A stretch of 64,000 nt of DNA, from NCBI RefSeq assembly GCF_027744825.2, contig NC_071334.1, positions 26,613,937 through 26,677,936 of the forward strand, read 5' to 3'. The notes under the pieces are model-generated. The model did not search any database. It was given only the letters and a program-made list of their open reading frames with translations, and was not told the origin of the DNA. Both the position numbers and the translations under genes were made by a program. This document shows, piece by piece, positions 37,557 through 59,064 of this stretch. Source of the stretch: Synchiropus splendidus (lineage: Eukaryota; Chordata; Actinopteri; Syngnathiformes; Callionymidae). Position 1 is the first letter of the stretch, and each line of letters opens with the position of its first letter.

Positions 37557-40500
37557 CTGAAATAAGAAAGAAAACAACCTGTGTGTGTTTTGGATTGCAG
37601 ATGTGGGGAACTGTAGTCATGCATTCACAGTCTGTGCTTTTATTAGGAATTTCATTCAGATGCTACACAGCACCGGTGCCCGTAGCCTGCAGGCTTCTTA
37701 CAAGCATGGAGGCCTGTGGTCGTGGTTACAAGGCATCACTTGTTAACAAGTTGTCTTCTTGTCTTAGACTGATGTTCTAATGACAAAGAAGTCGCATTAT
37801 ATGAACAATTGCTCATGGTAGTTTCGGCAGGGCTTAGCTGTCAGTGAATGTGAAAAAAGAAAACCGTTCCATCTAAGGAAAGGAATAATTTGGGAAGTAC
37901 AATAAGATGGTGCAAAACAAGTAAATTAAACACCTTACTAGCTCATAGATAACTCATCCGGCCGTCGAGATAGGGTCATTTCACATGAAACAAGAAGTCC
38001 ATAAAGTGTGTCATTGGATAAGTAGGAACTAAATCACTTTTTTAAAGGAGTAAAATAACAATGCATTTTATTGAGTGCTTTCAGGATGTTCTGACCACAC
38101 GTGAAACAGCTTCAAAGGAAGGAACATCTGGACCTGATATCAGGGTCAAAGTCAATGTTCTAGCACAAGACACATCTTTCTATCGCTCAGAGGCCAAAAA
38201 TCATTCAGTCGGTGAAAATCAATCAGTTACGTTTTCTCAGGCTGCGTTAATACTTCACCAAAAAGTCTGACAGCTCAAGCGTATTATAGAGGGTCAATAA
38301 AAGCTACTTAATTTTCAAACCATAAGCAGCATAATAGCACCCTATACGATGGAATTCAACAAAACCATCTGCTCACAGATGGACCCGGTGGATGACAAGC
38401 ATGCCTCTTACCTCCCAGCAGCCCACAAGGTGTTTCTCTCCGTGTCCAGCTGGCAGGCAGGTGTGTGGTGCAGTCACTCAGCTAAACCTGTTGGCCTTCA
38501 AGTCATAAGAAGGAGGGCCAGAAGGACCTTTGGACTTTGTTCTGCATCACTTCCACTGATAACAAAGAAATCAATGTAAGTTATTTAAAAAAACAACACT
38601 TTAAAAACAGATTCAAAATAACTGTCAAACTACAATTCATTTATGACTAACACATGCACGTATAATGCGGCAGATTATAAACAACATTATACAGATTCAA
38701 TCCTTAAATCCTGGGAGCATCTCCACGTAGTCATTCCATGTGTGGTGGAACTGACTGGTAGCAAAAAGTTATGAGGTGATTACTGAAATTCATAGAATAG
38801 CTGACTCCCCTGCTCCCCATCAAAATTGAGTTTTGTAAATGTAAATAAATCAATTATAAATCTTTATTGTACGTGTTGATCAGTCGCAATAAAAAGATGA
38901 CTATTATAGGTTGCGCTGACTCTGTCTGGCACATTCAACATGTTAAACCAGGAAAAGATGATGAAATTCAACAACATAGCAAAAGAAAGCTTCCAAAAAT
39001 GTTAGAACAATAAATATGAAAAAATATCAACACTTCAAGCTGTTATCAATCGCAAGATAAGATTATCTGCTACACACTACATGCATGAAGCAATTTCCTT
39101 TGGGCTTCAGGTGTGATATTGCTCCACAACCTGAATTGAAAGCAAAGCAGAGCTTGACTCTTCCAATGGGCCTCACCTGGTGGGATTAGACGGGCAGGCA
39201 AGGGAACCCCAGGGAAACCAAGCCCAAGCTGCAACAGCATTTTTGAGCTTTCTGCCCACCGGTGGCCATTATCACCTAGCGCACACAGGTGTGTCTGGTG
39301 CAAGCGAAAAACCCTCCCAGGAGAGCTGCAGCAGATCCTTTCCTCCATCACTGACTGACGTGATTTCAATTTAAAATACTCTCTTGTACAGAATGCAACC
39401 TTTTGGTAAGGCTGATATGAACTTCAACCTTTTTATAACTCCTTGAGTGATAAGTAGAGTTCAGCAGGCAGTACCTTTGGAATCACCTGATCAATCATTG
39501 ATATCATAATCACACCTTCAGATCTGCACAAATGATAGTTAAGAAGCGTTTGAGGCAAAGTTCTGACAAATTGGCACCAACATTATCCAGTGACCATCAA
39601 CTAGCACTCAGCTTTAGTCGCGCTGTGAGTCAGGTGTACATATGTAAGCTTTCATCACACTCTGCCCTGATGATGAACTCATTTGCCAGTTGTCCAGGTA
39701 CAAGCGAGTTACAGTCGCATGAAGATAGTGCTGTGTCTGCCTGACACACAAATACATCCACGCATGAAAATGCTAGAACAGGTGAAAGTTGGCTGTTTAT
39801 AGCTGATACTCCTGTGAAGTTTGAACCGTCATGCACAGAGATTCCATGTTTCATACGACATATCAGGTCTGGCAAAAACAACAACAGGGTGCTTACATAT
39901 AAACAAATGAGAAACAATAAAGCTGTAGCAGGATCTCTACATTGCGCACTACACATCTGACTTAACTGTCGAACGCGTTGCTGGGATGCTACATGCTGTG
40001 GTGCCAGACATTGAATAAAAAATAAAATAATAATAATAAGCATCTGCTGGCCGTGGTCATAAGTACGGGTGGATGTAAGTTGAGCAGGTCGTAAGTCGGA
40101 TGTTACTTGCATAGGGATTACAATTTACAAACAAGTTGTGTTTGTGAGTGATAATAAACTGTCTTAGAATACAGCACTGCCCAGAACTGTCCTCTGAGCA
40201 ACAATGCTAATGTGCCGTCACTCTCCATGTACAACATTCTTAGCAAGAGGGATGATGAGATTTCAGGCCTGTATCAGCAATAATAACCTCCGTCCGTTGC
40301 TGTGTTTGCGTGTGTGGTTGTTGTATATTTGTGCTGTGAAACGCATTTATTCCCTACCTCTAGTTGTGAAAAGTTACCCAACAATTACCTCACAATAGAA
40401 AAAAAAAACATTTTTAATTAATTCATTATTATTATATATTTCATATTGAATTATTAGACATTGATTTTAAGTAGATGGGCAAAGCCGCAGAGTTATGGTT

Positions 40501-40571
40501 CCAACCCATTTTGTTTACATTTGAATATGCAAGTGACTGCCTTCCAAACCGTCATCACCCAGGGGGTTTGC
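37557..40571. other. divergent acsl5/gucy2g intergenic region
   Basis: This 3 kb region separates the two divergent genes. It must hold the acsl5 promoter and a non-coding exon. One candidate donor for that exon is GGGAG|GTAAGA, ending at 38412 on the minus strand. Repeat-like sequence occupies about 39950-40112 and resembles part of the element at 41728-41999. The 160-codon minus frame at 39630-40112 runs through that repeat and is not recognised as a gene. Confidence 0.5.
39950..40112 (-). mobile_element. partial MITE copy related to 41728-41999
   Basis: The end TAAGTCGGATGTTACTTGC (about 40092-40110) and the segment CTGTGGTGCCAGACATTGAATA near 40000 recur, inverted, at 41718-41820. The left boundary is not clear. 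Confidence 0.5.
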
Positions 40572-40578
40572 TATTTAA
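40572..40578 (+). promoter_or_regulatory. gucy2g: TATA-like box of gucy2g
   Basis: TATTTAA lies 34-40 bp before the gucy2g ATG. If it works as a TATA box, transcription would start near 40602-40608 and leave a leader of about ten bases or fewer. The alternative is an upstream promoter with this motif inside the leader. Confidence 0.4.
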
Positions 40579-40611
40579 GATCACCACTGCAAAGCTCCTG
40601 CCAGTAGTGCA

Positions 40612-47599
<6,988 letters not shown>

Positions 47600-48098
47600 A
47601 GATGACTCCGCACTTGACAGAACTTTTGATTTTTATTATAAAATTAATATAATACCAAGTTATTAAATACACATTGATGTTCATTTGTAGCCTGTGACTT
47701 AAAATGTGTTACTTCAATGTTGTGCCGTGAAAATATATGGTACCTTCAATTTAAATGTCAATTGAAAGTGTAAGCTTCAGCATCATTTAATTGTTTCTTA
47801 CGCAGTAGTCAGAAGGAACATGATGATATTTCAATCGATCAGTAACGCAACAACATGTGGCAGAACTGAATCACAGCAGGTCTGATCATGTGATCTCTTC
47901 TATTCAGCATCTCCTTCCCTTGGACGGTCTCAATCTGCTGTGGTCAAACGGCATGAGCAAAAACAAAGTCTGTATATTTGATACGTCGAAATGTGTTCCC
48001 TCTTATCCCAGAATGCATCACATCAGGCCTGCTGTCTCAGTTCAGATGCATAGGGGGCATCCACTGTTGTACGCACTGCATGGGACTTACCATACATG

Positions 48099-48104
48099 AA
48101 TAAA
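48099..48104 (+). terminator. gucy2g: poly(A) signal of gucy2g
   Basis: AATAAA lies 500 bp after the stop codon and is the first clear hexamer downstream. It implies a 3' UTR of about 0.5 kb, ending about 150 bp before the convergent tectb transcript end. Confidence 0.65.
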
Positions 48105-48271
48105 GCATCGATTTTTTTTTTCAATTCTTCCTTTTGTCAACTACCTGCAGCGCCAAAATCAATGTCATCCGGTTCAAGCACATTTCTTTTCTTAATCAAA
48201 CTGAAACAAACTGAACTGTATGTTAGAAGTTAATATATATTCAGAGTAAGAGGCAAATTTTAAAATCCATC

Positions 48272-48277
48272 TTTATT
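48272..48277 (-). terminator. tectb: poly(A) signal of tectb
   Basis: On the minus strand AATAAA lies 86 bp past the tectb stop codon. It is the nearest hexamer and gives a short 3' UTR. Confidence 0.7.
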
Positions 48278-48362
48278 TTTGATGAGAAACATTCAAGAAA
48301 AAAGCCAAACTGCGTCACCCACTATTTGTGTCATCCGTAAGTGCAATTGCCTTCGGTAAAAC

Positions 48363-50845
<2,483 letters not shown>

Positions 50846-50853
50846 GACAGCAG

Positions 50854-50978
50854 ACTGAAGAGAGATTAAACATCAACAAAGTCAGCGCATCCCAGGATTC
50901 CATTTTGAATCAACACTTACCTGTGAGGAGAAGAGGGGTGTCAGAGAACCCTCATGACTCTTCAGCAGCTCAGTCAGA
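50854..50978 (-). other. tectb: tectb 5' leader with a 66-bp intron
   Basis: The coding exon is preceded by the acceptor CTCTTCAG at 50855. A donor, CACAG|GTAAGT, ends a likely non-coding exon at 50921. The intron would be 66 bp. The non-coding exon would start about 30 bp past the TATA box, near 50978. It contains a four-codon upstream ATG frame (M-R-V-L-stop). Confidence 0.6.
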
Positions 50979-51002
50979 TTCAGCTCACCGAAATGAAGAG
51001 GT

Positions 51003-51010
51003 ATTTTATA
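51003..51010 (-). promoter_or_regulatory. tectb: TATA box of tectb
   Basis: TATAAAAT on the minus strand lies about 85 bp before the end of the proposed non-coding leader exon. The spacing is sensible for transcription beginning at about 50978. Confidence 0.6.
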
Positions 51011-52774
51011 ATGTCGCAGGTGAAAACTTTGCCTCTTTCTCCTGGCTCCATTTCTTTAGGGGCTCTATTGTCAAGCACCTCACAAAAGCTCTCTTTGCTG
51101 GACACACATTGACTTTCAAATGACCAGAGTCTGGTGGGATTCATGCTCAAGACTCTTTTCTACAAATGGAAATTTAGGTCGAGGTGGTTAGTTCGAGCCC
51201 AGCAATGGACTTTACATCCGTGCCAATCATTCAAACATCATTTTATTGGACATATTCTTAAAAGTCTCAGCTCCAGCAGAGAACCGCATCATCTTCAGAT
51301 TGAGAATAATGTACATCAAAGAATATGAGCATTTCAGGTTTATTTTAAAACAGCATGAGTTCACACAACAAATCAAATGTTTTTTTGCCGTGAAAATTAT
51401 TCCTTATGTTTACTTGGGTGATGAATCATCTAGTTCTACACTTATTTAAACTTGTGTGATGGGTTTTTATTTTAAACTGCTTCATTTATCAGATGATTTT
51501 TTTAATGGAGTCTAAGATGGACAACAAACGTCAGTAACAGAAGGGAATCTTAAGCAAAGAGAAACATATACATGGCGTCGAATGGAAGTCTAGCACAGAT
51601 AAGGCAGGGTCTTGTCCGCACCAGTGCTTGTGGAAGCGTTCCACCTCATTCAGAAATATAAGGTTTCATGAGGTCTTGAGCTACTGGATATCACGTTTGT
51701 CCACCAGTCTCCTTTGGCTTTTGCTCAAAACTGTATGTAAACTAATTCATATATCAGTCAGCAGACAACCATCACTATTACATTATTATTACTACATTCA
51801 TTTCTTTTAGAAATCAAGACCACGCGCTGCAATTTTTTTTAAGAATCACAAGCAGTGACCTCAGCAGAACAATCCAGGCCAGCATCCAACTGAAGGGAGA
51901 AACAGCGCTTCATTAGCGTCTAAATGGAGCTGCTGGGGAATTAGTCTAGTGTTGTCCCAGGAAGATAGCGATCTTAAGATCGGTCAAGGGACAGCTAGCA
52001 TTACAGCGACTGTCATGCTAACAGGACTCCATGTTATATAATGCCGTTTGGCTTTCCTGCAGACGTGCACAAAAGACAGTGTTTATTATGTGTCTTGTGA
52101 CACATGATCTGCCAAAAAAACACTTAATTTTATAGAGAATTCCTCTACTCTGTATTTATATATCACACTACACCTACAAAATGAATAGCTTCCCTAACTA
52201 TATACTGCAGGTTTTCTTTTCCGGCTCTCTACTCTCACATCCATTGAACATTGCCAGTGTGGACAATGTACATAATGGGTTTAAATTCCTTGTTAAATAG
52301 ACACAAAAAATAACGTTTCTGCATTTCTTGAGACAAATGTAAGGAAAAAACATTTGGCTGATGGTTTATGGAGAAGCACCCAAGACCCTCTCATATGGTA
52401 ACATTGATGTCTTTTTCGTCCCTTGTTTTAATGTGAAAGGAACTTTTTATGTGGGTAACTCAATATCACGACTGACAAAATCTCTGTTTAACCAGAATGT
52501 TAACATTTTGAATGAGATGTTCTTAGAGCAAACGCTAAGTATAAAATTAATAGACGAACCAGAGCTGTAAAGCATTTTCTTTTTATTAAACTAGAGGAAT
52601 AAAATTTTTATAGTAAAAAAGAAGTTGAGTATATAAAAAAAAGTCCTGCAATGCTGTGGAAGTTCCAGACCAGGATCAACTGCTTCAACAACTACTGTAG
52701 TGCTATTGTCAATATATACAAAAAAATATATATAGCATGTCTATATGGCTACAAAGCTATAGACAATACTAATC
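51011..52774. other. tectb to Dickkopf-like intergenic region
   Basis: I see no exon. It is AT-rich and holds the tectb upstream region and the 3' flank of the Dickkopf-like gene. The 69-codon plus frame at 52361-52570 has no supporting context. Confidence 0.5.
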
Positions 52775-52780
52775 TTTATT
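52775..52780 (-). terminator. poly(A) signal of the Dickkopf-like gene
   Basis: AATAAA on the minus strand lies 51 bp past the stop codon. Confidence 0.65.
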
Positions 52781-52830
52781 TACAAATACACAAGTTCAAT
52801 AAATAAGAATAGATGAAGGTCTCTGTTGTG

Positions 52831-53800
52831 TTAGGATTTCGGCACTTGGCACGTCCAGCCCTTTCTGTCAGCTTGGTAAACAAATTCCTTCCTGAGGAAA
52901 ATAAAGTACAAATTAGCCATTCAGTTTCAGTTTCAATATAGCAATTGTCTGTATTACCAAATATTGGAATAACTTCCAATAAATTTAGCTAATATGGATG
53001 CTTTACTTACTCTCTCCACTGTGGCGTGCTGTTTTCCCGGCACAGTAATCCGTCATCACACGGGCAGATTTGGTTTATACTGAACGCCAGGCCACCATCA
53101 GGAACAAAGCAGCTTTCACCGCGCAGCAGTCGTCTTTTGCACACCTGCTCGCCATGATGTCGAGCGCAGCACATGGATGCACCACAGTCTCTGTCAAATT
53201 TGCATCTGGCACCTGAAGATAGAAACAAAATACTGATACTGTTGTCTACTTTTTTTTTAAATTCCACCCTTATGACTAGATGAAGAATTCTCACCCTCTT
53301 CTCCGTTTGGGATGCTGCGATGGCATTTTCCAAACATGCAACTGAGTCCACGGACGCACTGGGCATCCCTCCGACAGTACTGACCCTCCCCACGGAGAGG
53401 AACACACAGACCAAAGTGGCGATCACAAGAGAAACCTCGACCACAGGCTCTGTCGTGGTCACAAACAGCCTGAGTGTAAAGAAAATGGCAACATCAATTC
53501 CAGCCCTCTCCTTCTCCATACCCTCATCAGACAATTTAAGCACCATAAATGGCAAGTGACTTCAAAGGAAATCAATATTATGGTGCAAAAGCATTGGTTG
53601 AAAGATTAAGATCCAATTCAATTCATACACAGTCAGTTGAAACTTACCGTTGCTACTCTGGCTGCGTGAGAACTTTCTCTCCGTGCAATTCCTCCTTCTT
53701 TGGGGGGACTGTGGGGCATGTTGAGCATCCAGGCCCAAATATGAGCTTCAGCCCAGCAGAAGTAGAGAAAGAGTTGGACCATCCTCAGATTCCACAACAT
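52831..53800 (-). CDS. Dickkopf-family secreted protein, Dkk3-like
   Basis: Predicted secreted Cys-rich protein of the Dickkopf family, whose members modulate Wnt signalling through LRP5/6 and Kremen (Dkk3 types often do not). Four exons on the minus strand: 53800-53648, 53469-53295, 53212-53011, 52891-52831, giving 196 aa. The ATG at 53800 starts a signal peptide (MVQLFLYFCWAEA region). Exon 2 holds the first Cys-rich domain, from AVCDHDRACGRGFSC to CMFGKC. Exons 3 and 4 hold the second, from GARCKFDRDCGASMCCARH through QVCKRRLLRGESC and ICPCDDGLLC to KGWTCQVPKS. Only about eight residues separate the domains, as in Dkk3; Dkk1, 2 and 4 have long linkers. The four-exon layout instead recalls Dkk1, 2 and 4. 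There is no acidic Dkk3 tail. A named orthologue cannot be given. A TTG-initiated extension to 53848 is unlikely to be used. Confidence 0.88.
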
Positions 53801-53930
53801 CTCGATGCAATAAACCCAAAAAATCCAGGAGGACTGTCCCTCTGACAAACCCGTATAGGAAGGGTTAAAGGCGACGTGAGCAAAAGATGCCAGGAGGAGA
53901 GCAGTGACAGTGCTCCACTTAGAGTTTGAC

Positions 53931-53937
53931 TTTTATA
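53931..53937 (-). promoter_or_regulatory. TATA box of the Dickkopf-like gene
   Basis: TATAAAA on the minus strand lies 131 bp before the ATG. It predicts a start near 53905 and a leader of about 105 nt with no earlier ATG in the sequence shown. Confidence 0.65.
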
Positions 53938-56900
53938 GGTCACAGGGGCTCATCTGTACTCCCCCTCCCTCCCACTGGGCTGTTTGTCCATGCAACAGGG
54001 TAGGAGGGAACAATTAGTGGTTAGTAGATTAGGTAAATTGCGACGGTCACCCCCCATGGCCAGAAAGTAGCGGCTAAATGACCAATCACCGGGCAGGACC
54101 TCAAGGAAAGAGGGGAGTTGAGGGCCGGGGAGGAAAGGTCAGACGTGATGGACTGACAACAATTCCAAACAATAGAATGAAGATGAGCACCACCTCTGAC
54201 TGTTTATCTCCACCAGACAAACAAAAGCAGTCACGTTCCACTGCTCGCTGAGTGACAGGTAAAAAAGCCCAGTCCCCCCCGATGCTGTCCAAACACCCGT
54301 CCCCCTCTCCTGACCTCCACAGGCCCCTACCCTATCCCACTCCAGACCTCATGCTGAGAGCAATTTGCAGAAGTGCACCCCGCAGACGACCCCATGATCT
54401 CATTAAATATAATTAACATTAATGATCACTTTTCTGGCTAGTGAGGGAACATTTCTCACGTTTTTTAATTCCCACTCACTGGACATGAAATGGTTTGAGT
54501 GATGCTGCAGGTTGTCCACTAGCTTCCTGTGCAGTTTTCTTTCGTTTTTTCATTTTTATTGTAGTCAGTACTCGCACTTATGGGCACTACCTGGCCCGTT
54601 TTTTCTTTTAATGAAATGAAATATACTACAGATTCAATAATATTAAAAAACAAGCTCTTTATGAATGTTTTTCTTAAAAAAACATATTACATTAAAAAAT
54701 ATGCCGAAAGCAACTCCTCACCTCTAGAATAGTCCACCAGCGCTGACCTCACTCTGGTGACATCTGTATCACTGTTCATGAAAACCGAGACATAGAAAAA
54801 CAAAGAAGTGGCTAAAGAATTGGCACGTCTGTATTTATAAGTCCACGCTGCCATAATCTAAAGAAACTAATTCATTCTGCCCTCCCCACCCCGCCGACTA
54901 AGATGCCTGAGATAACTGCGAGACATTTAAATATTCCCCGCGTAAGACAGAGCAGATCTCTGGCATAGATATCATAATGTCTGCAGCTCCAGGCGTTACA
55001 GCCCGTCTAATGCCATATTATAACAGTCTAATGACTTAATTGGCGGTCAGTTAGCAGACACAATAGTGCTGACTGTAGCAATTATGCAAATAAATAATAT
55101 TCAGATTATGAAGGAGTTTGACATTAGCCATAACCCTTCAGGGCAGTAATACCCGAAATAGCTAGTAACGCGCCACAAAAATCTGATAATGGTTCTACAG
55201 GAAGCATGTTTTCAGTCTTTGACCCGATGTTTGAAACACAGCAAGATAAAAGAATGCAAAGTGAAGCAAGCACGACATAACTAAAAGATGGTCAGAGTTT
55301 CGTTCGTGCCATTGCACCAGCTACTCCTCTCCATTCTTTTTTCACAGCCCCTAAGTACGTTGTTCCCATTTGTACTTACAGCAAGAGATCTCAGCTTTTA
55401 TTTACCCACAACCAACAACAGATAAGTGTCTCCAAACGGCCCTTAACATGGCATCCCAGTGTTAATGACTCGGCTAATGACGTTCGCAATGAATGTGCTC
55501 CCGTCACAATCAACATAGCCGAGGGTCTGGCAATTAGGGACGAACAAAAACTCAGGGCAGGGTGATCTTTGTCCATTGTAATGGACCTTGGCCCCCCACC
55601 AGGGAGCTCTGAATAGTGGCCCGCACGAGGAGTCTGCCTTCCCACCACCCAAACAACCTGGTCAGTGTGTTAATGTTGGGGCAGTAAGCAAACAAAAAGT
55701 GGGAACATGTGCCTGGAGAGTTTTATGAGCCATTTTAGAAATGACATACGAGACATCTTCTTTTTTTTTTTGCTTTTTTTTTGGACTCTCAACTCGTAAA
55801 TTACTTATTCCTTCTGGGTGTATAATTAAACCCAATCACTGCTGCAGACATTGGGTCGTAAGCTTATTTATGAGGATCCTTTTTGGACAGATGAAAGCCA
55901 TTTTGTAAATATCAGAAATGCTTGATGCAAGTTGAGGCAATCTGAAGTCATTCACCCGTGGTGTCTTCATGTTTATCGTCTTCCAACGAAAAGCTTTCCC
56001 ACCTAGTTTCTGCTGTTTTTAATGAAAGTTAATTCGACCCAATAGACAATAGAGCACTGGCTGCTTTGGCTTTTCACTTGAAGTTTACATATTTCTGTAG
56101 TTGTGAGTAAAAGTTTAATGTATGTTCAATCTCCCATGCTGTCTGTTGGTGCCAAAGGCTTTTCCACTACAGTTTCTGGGTAACATCAGGCGTTGTTGGG
56201 AGCTTAGTCATGAACAAACAACACTCTGATATGAGTACATTTTGTCCAAATAAAATTACTTTCTAAATGAGGTGCGAGAAATGCCCTACAGTCATGACCA
56301 AGTGTGCAGGACGACATCCAAACAGAACTGGTTCCTCGTGAATTCAGCTAAGTTGAATCCCAATATACGAGAGGACGAGGTGTTATTTCCACGTTGTGAG
56401 CCGCTTCACTAAAATGTGTCGGCGTCGGAGCAGGTCCTGGGTTATCACTGTCGTCCAGTGACAAAAAGGATGCAATAGTTGCAACCCAATTCAAGTGGAA
56501 TGAATTTTTTTTTTTTTTATTATTTTTGGTGTGATGAAGGTGTTTATCGACTGATTCATTAAAAAAAGAGTTTTATTACTCTACTCTGACTCCAACTGAA
56601 ACAAGAGGAGAGTGTGATCCTCTGTTAATGAGAAACAGCCTCAAGTCGTGAGCCAAGTTGAAAAACGGCACCAAAGTAAAAAACATGGTTTAAAGAGAGA
56701 GAGCGGAAGGTTCACTCTCCACCATGTCAACATGTTATGAAGAGAAATACAAAGGACAAAACATCGCGAGTGAATATCTGAGCATAATCATCATCATTAT
56801 GTGCTGAGTGGGCAAATTATCACATTATCCTGCTCACTTTACTGAGATGGCTGAGTCCATTTAACAGTTACCTTGAAAACACCTCATTTTAATCAATACC

Positions 56901-58213
56901 AGAATTTCTCACTACAAACACATTATTATCTGATCATTCAACTTGAGGAAACAAACGGCATGTTTGCGAGTTATGAACCTCATCTCATAAACAGGAATAT
57001 TAAACCCACGCCGCAGTTCACTGCAAGAATCCTGGGGACTATTGCTATTATACTGTCAGAGTTAGTGACTATAAAATCCAAACAAAACGGCTGAAGAGCT
57101 TTTGCAATTTCTTCATCAAAAAGGTCACTCACTGTGTGCGGGTGTACACAGCTGCTAGTGACCGTTGCAGGCATTTTCCTTGAGTAGGCAGGAAATTGAA
57201 GAGGGTGATATAGTGGGAATGATTTTGAGGCATTTGGCTTGAACTGCTCGGACATAAAAAGCATCAAGGGCAGTTGTCCTGTTTCCACTTTCCTTGACTG
57301 AAATTCATCACTCAAACTTTGTCTGACCCCTAAAACATCTGTGTTGAACAGATCAAGGCACTGCTCTGTAAGGCACAACGTTGGCAACATTTGGGCCTAA
57401 TAATAGACTTCAAAGGAGGAACACATTAGTGTGGACACAGATGGAAAGAGCGCACAAGTGAATCTTAACTTTATGCCAGCTTCACTGTGGTATGTTGTCA
57501 CTGATTTAGACTTCAGTGTTACACATCATAAGTCTTCATAAGAGAATGGGGGATGCCAGACGATACAGTCGACTGATAGGGAGTGAAACGCACAACAGAA
57601 CCAGCACCGTCACATACAGCACAGGAACAGAAGGGCTTAGATCAGTTCCAGGCAGAGATGCCAACAAGTCCTTTTTTGTCAAGTCTAAGTGCAGTCTTAA
57701 GCCTTGGGTCATGATTCCAAGTCAAGTCTCAAGTCACAGATAGGTGTGACTTAAATGTGACTTGAGTCCAAGTTGCAGACTTGTGTCCTTATGGCTGGTT
57801 CCACGTTCGTGGCATTCATAGGTCAAGCACTCGGAGACACCACGAGGGAAACGGAACAGGAAATACAAGCACAAAACAACTGCACATTTTCCTCCAGTAA
57901 TAAAAACACAACAGCATAATGGAGATCACCAAATGTGCGGGAATAAATTCAAGTAGAGTTCTGCAACATTTACCATTGAAATGGATGACCTCATCAAACC
58001 ACGCTGCTGCCATGGGTGGAGCAGATGTGGTGACAAAGGCAGAACCGAGAGTTCTCATGTGCTGCTTCAAAATAGCAATTCCACTGAAGTCAATTGTTAT
58101 CTCTTATGAATGAGATGTTTATGAAGGCAGTCTATGCTTATGATGATAAGCGTTCAGTGGGCCAGGGTTGACTTGTGGGTGTGGTTCAGCGGGTATAAAT
58201 CATGAACGTCAAG
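53938..58213. other. gene-free region with CNE-like stretches
   Basis: No gene is recognised. Parts of 54900-55660 are of even composition, with repeated AATTA/TAATGA-type homeodomain-like motifs and no repeat character, the look of conserved non-coding elements. The 136-codon minus frame at 56980-57390 matches nothing I know. A pure T tract lies near 56508-56525. Confidence 0.45.
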
Positions 58214-59064
58214 TAGGGATGGGCAATATGGACAAAAAACGTAAGAATTCGTAATAAATGTAATTTTGGCGATAATAATTATCACGATAAGTACATTTTC
58301 ATTCTATTCCATGTGTTGGACACTACAGTCTCTCTTCAAACTGTTTTATGATGAAACTTATTGGTGGAGTTTGCCTCCAACATTATTATTTCTTTATGTT
58401 TAAATATAATAGTTAACTAAGTGTAGAGATGAGAGATTCAAAGTTTCACGTCTCTGGTAGAACCCAGACGTGTCTGACAGACTGCTCTGACAGCTTCATT
58501 TAGTCATCTGTCTGCTGTATCTCATGTCTCTTAACAGTTGACTTTAAACTATGGACCCATCTGGACACATTTCCTAGATGCTATTGAAGAAATATTCGGA
58601 AAAATGTGGAAGTGGACGACGCCGCCAGTACCGGAGCGGAGGTCCGTCCAATATCCAACTATTTTCACCACAGTGTTTCACCGAGGCGCCAGCGCAGCGT
58701 GAAACCTGCATGTGTTGATGTGAACCAAGGCAGGCAACCGCGTCAGAGAACCTATGGGGACCACTCGAGCTAATAAAATAAACACGGATCCAGAGACTTT
58801 GAGTCGACCAATGTAATTATCAAAGGTTCCCTGTATTAAAAAGACGTTTAAAACTATGATCGTGAACCAAAGTCTACCACACTCTCTTCAACTGGGGAGC
58901 GTGGCACGGCGTTGCGGTTTTGTCATGTACACGTGTGCAAGTCCAATGCAGCGAGTGAGTTGTGTGTTTATTGAATTTATCGTGAGATACAGAATTGTCA
59001 TCGTGGAGATTGTGTTTGGCGGTATATTGTGTACGATAAGTTATCGCCCATCCCTAACATCAAG
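58206..59064 (-). mobile_element. hAT-type MITE, copy 2, with TSD
   Basis: The element itself is 58214-59056 (843 bp). It begins TAGGGATGGGCAATATGG and ends ATCGCCCATCCCTA, so its ends are inverted repeats. The flanking octamers ACGTCAAG (58206-58213) and ACATCAAG (59057-59064) differ at one base. It is the inverted counterpart of 24605-25441 and nearly the same length. No transposase frame is present. Confidence 0.85.

Noticed and set aside
39630..40112. 160-codon minus-strand frame
   Set aside because: It runs through a MITE fragment and has no family resemblance.
53007..53555. 182-codon minus-strand frame over the Dickkopf-like gene
   Set aside because: Only its last part (the second Cys-rich domain) is real. 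The earlier part is intron and the wrong frame of exon 2, where the correct frame gives a Cys-rich domain and good splice sites.
53801..53848. Sixteen-codon upstream extension of the Dickkopf-like protein
   Set aside because: It would start with TTG; the first ATG is at 53800 and already gives a signal peptide.
56980..57390. 136-codon minus-strand frame
   Set aside because: No motif recognised, no splice or promoter support, and the length is within chance for a 64-kb window.
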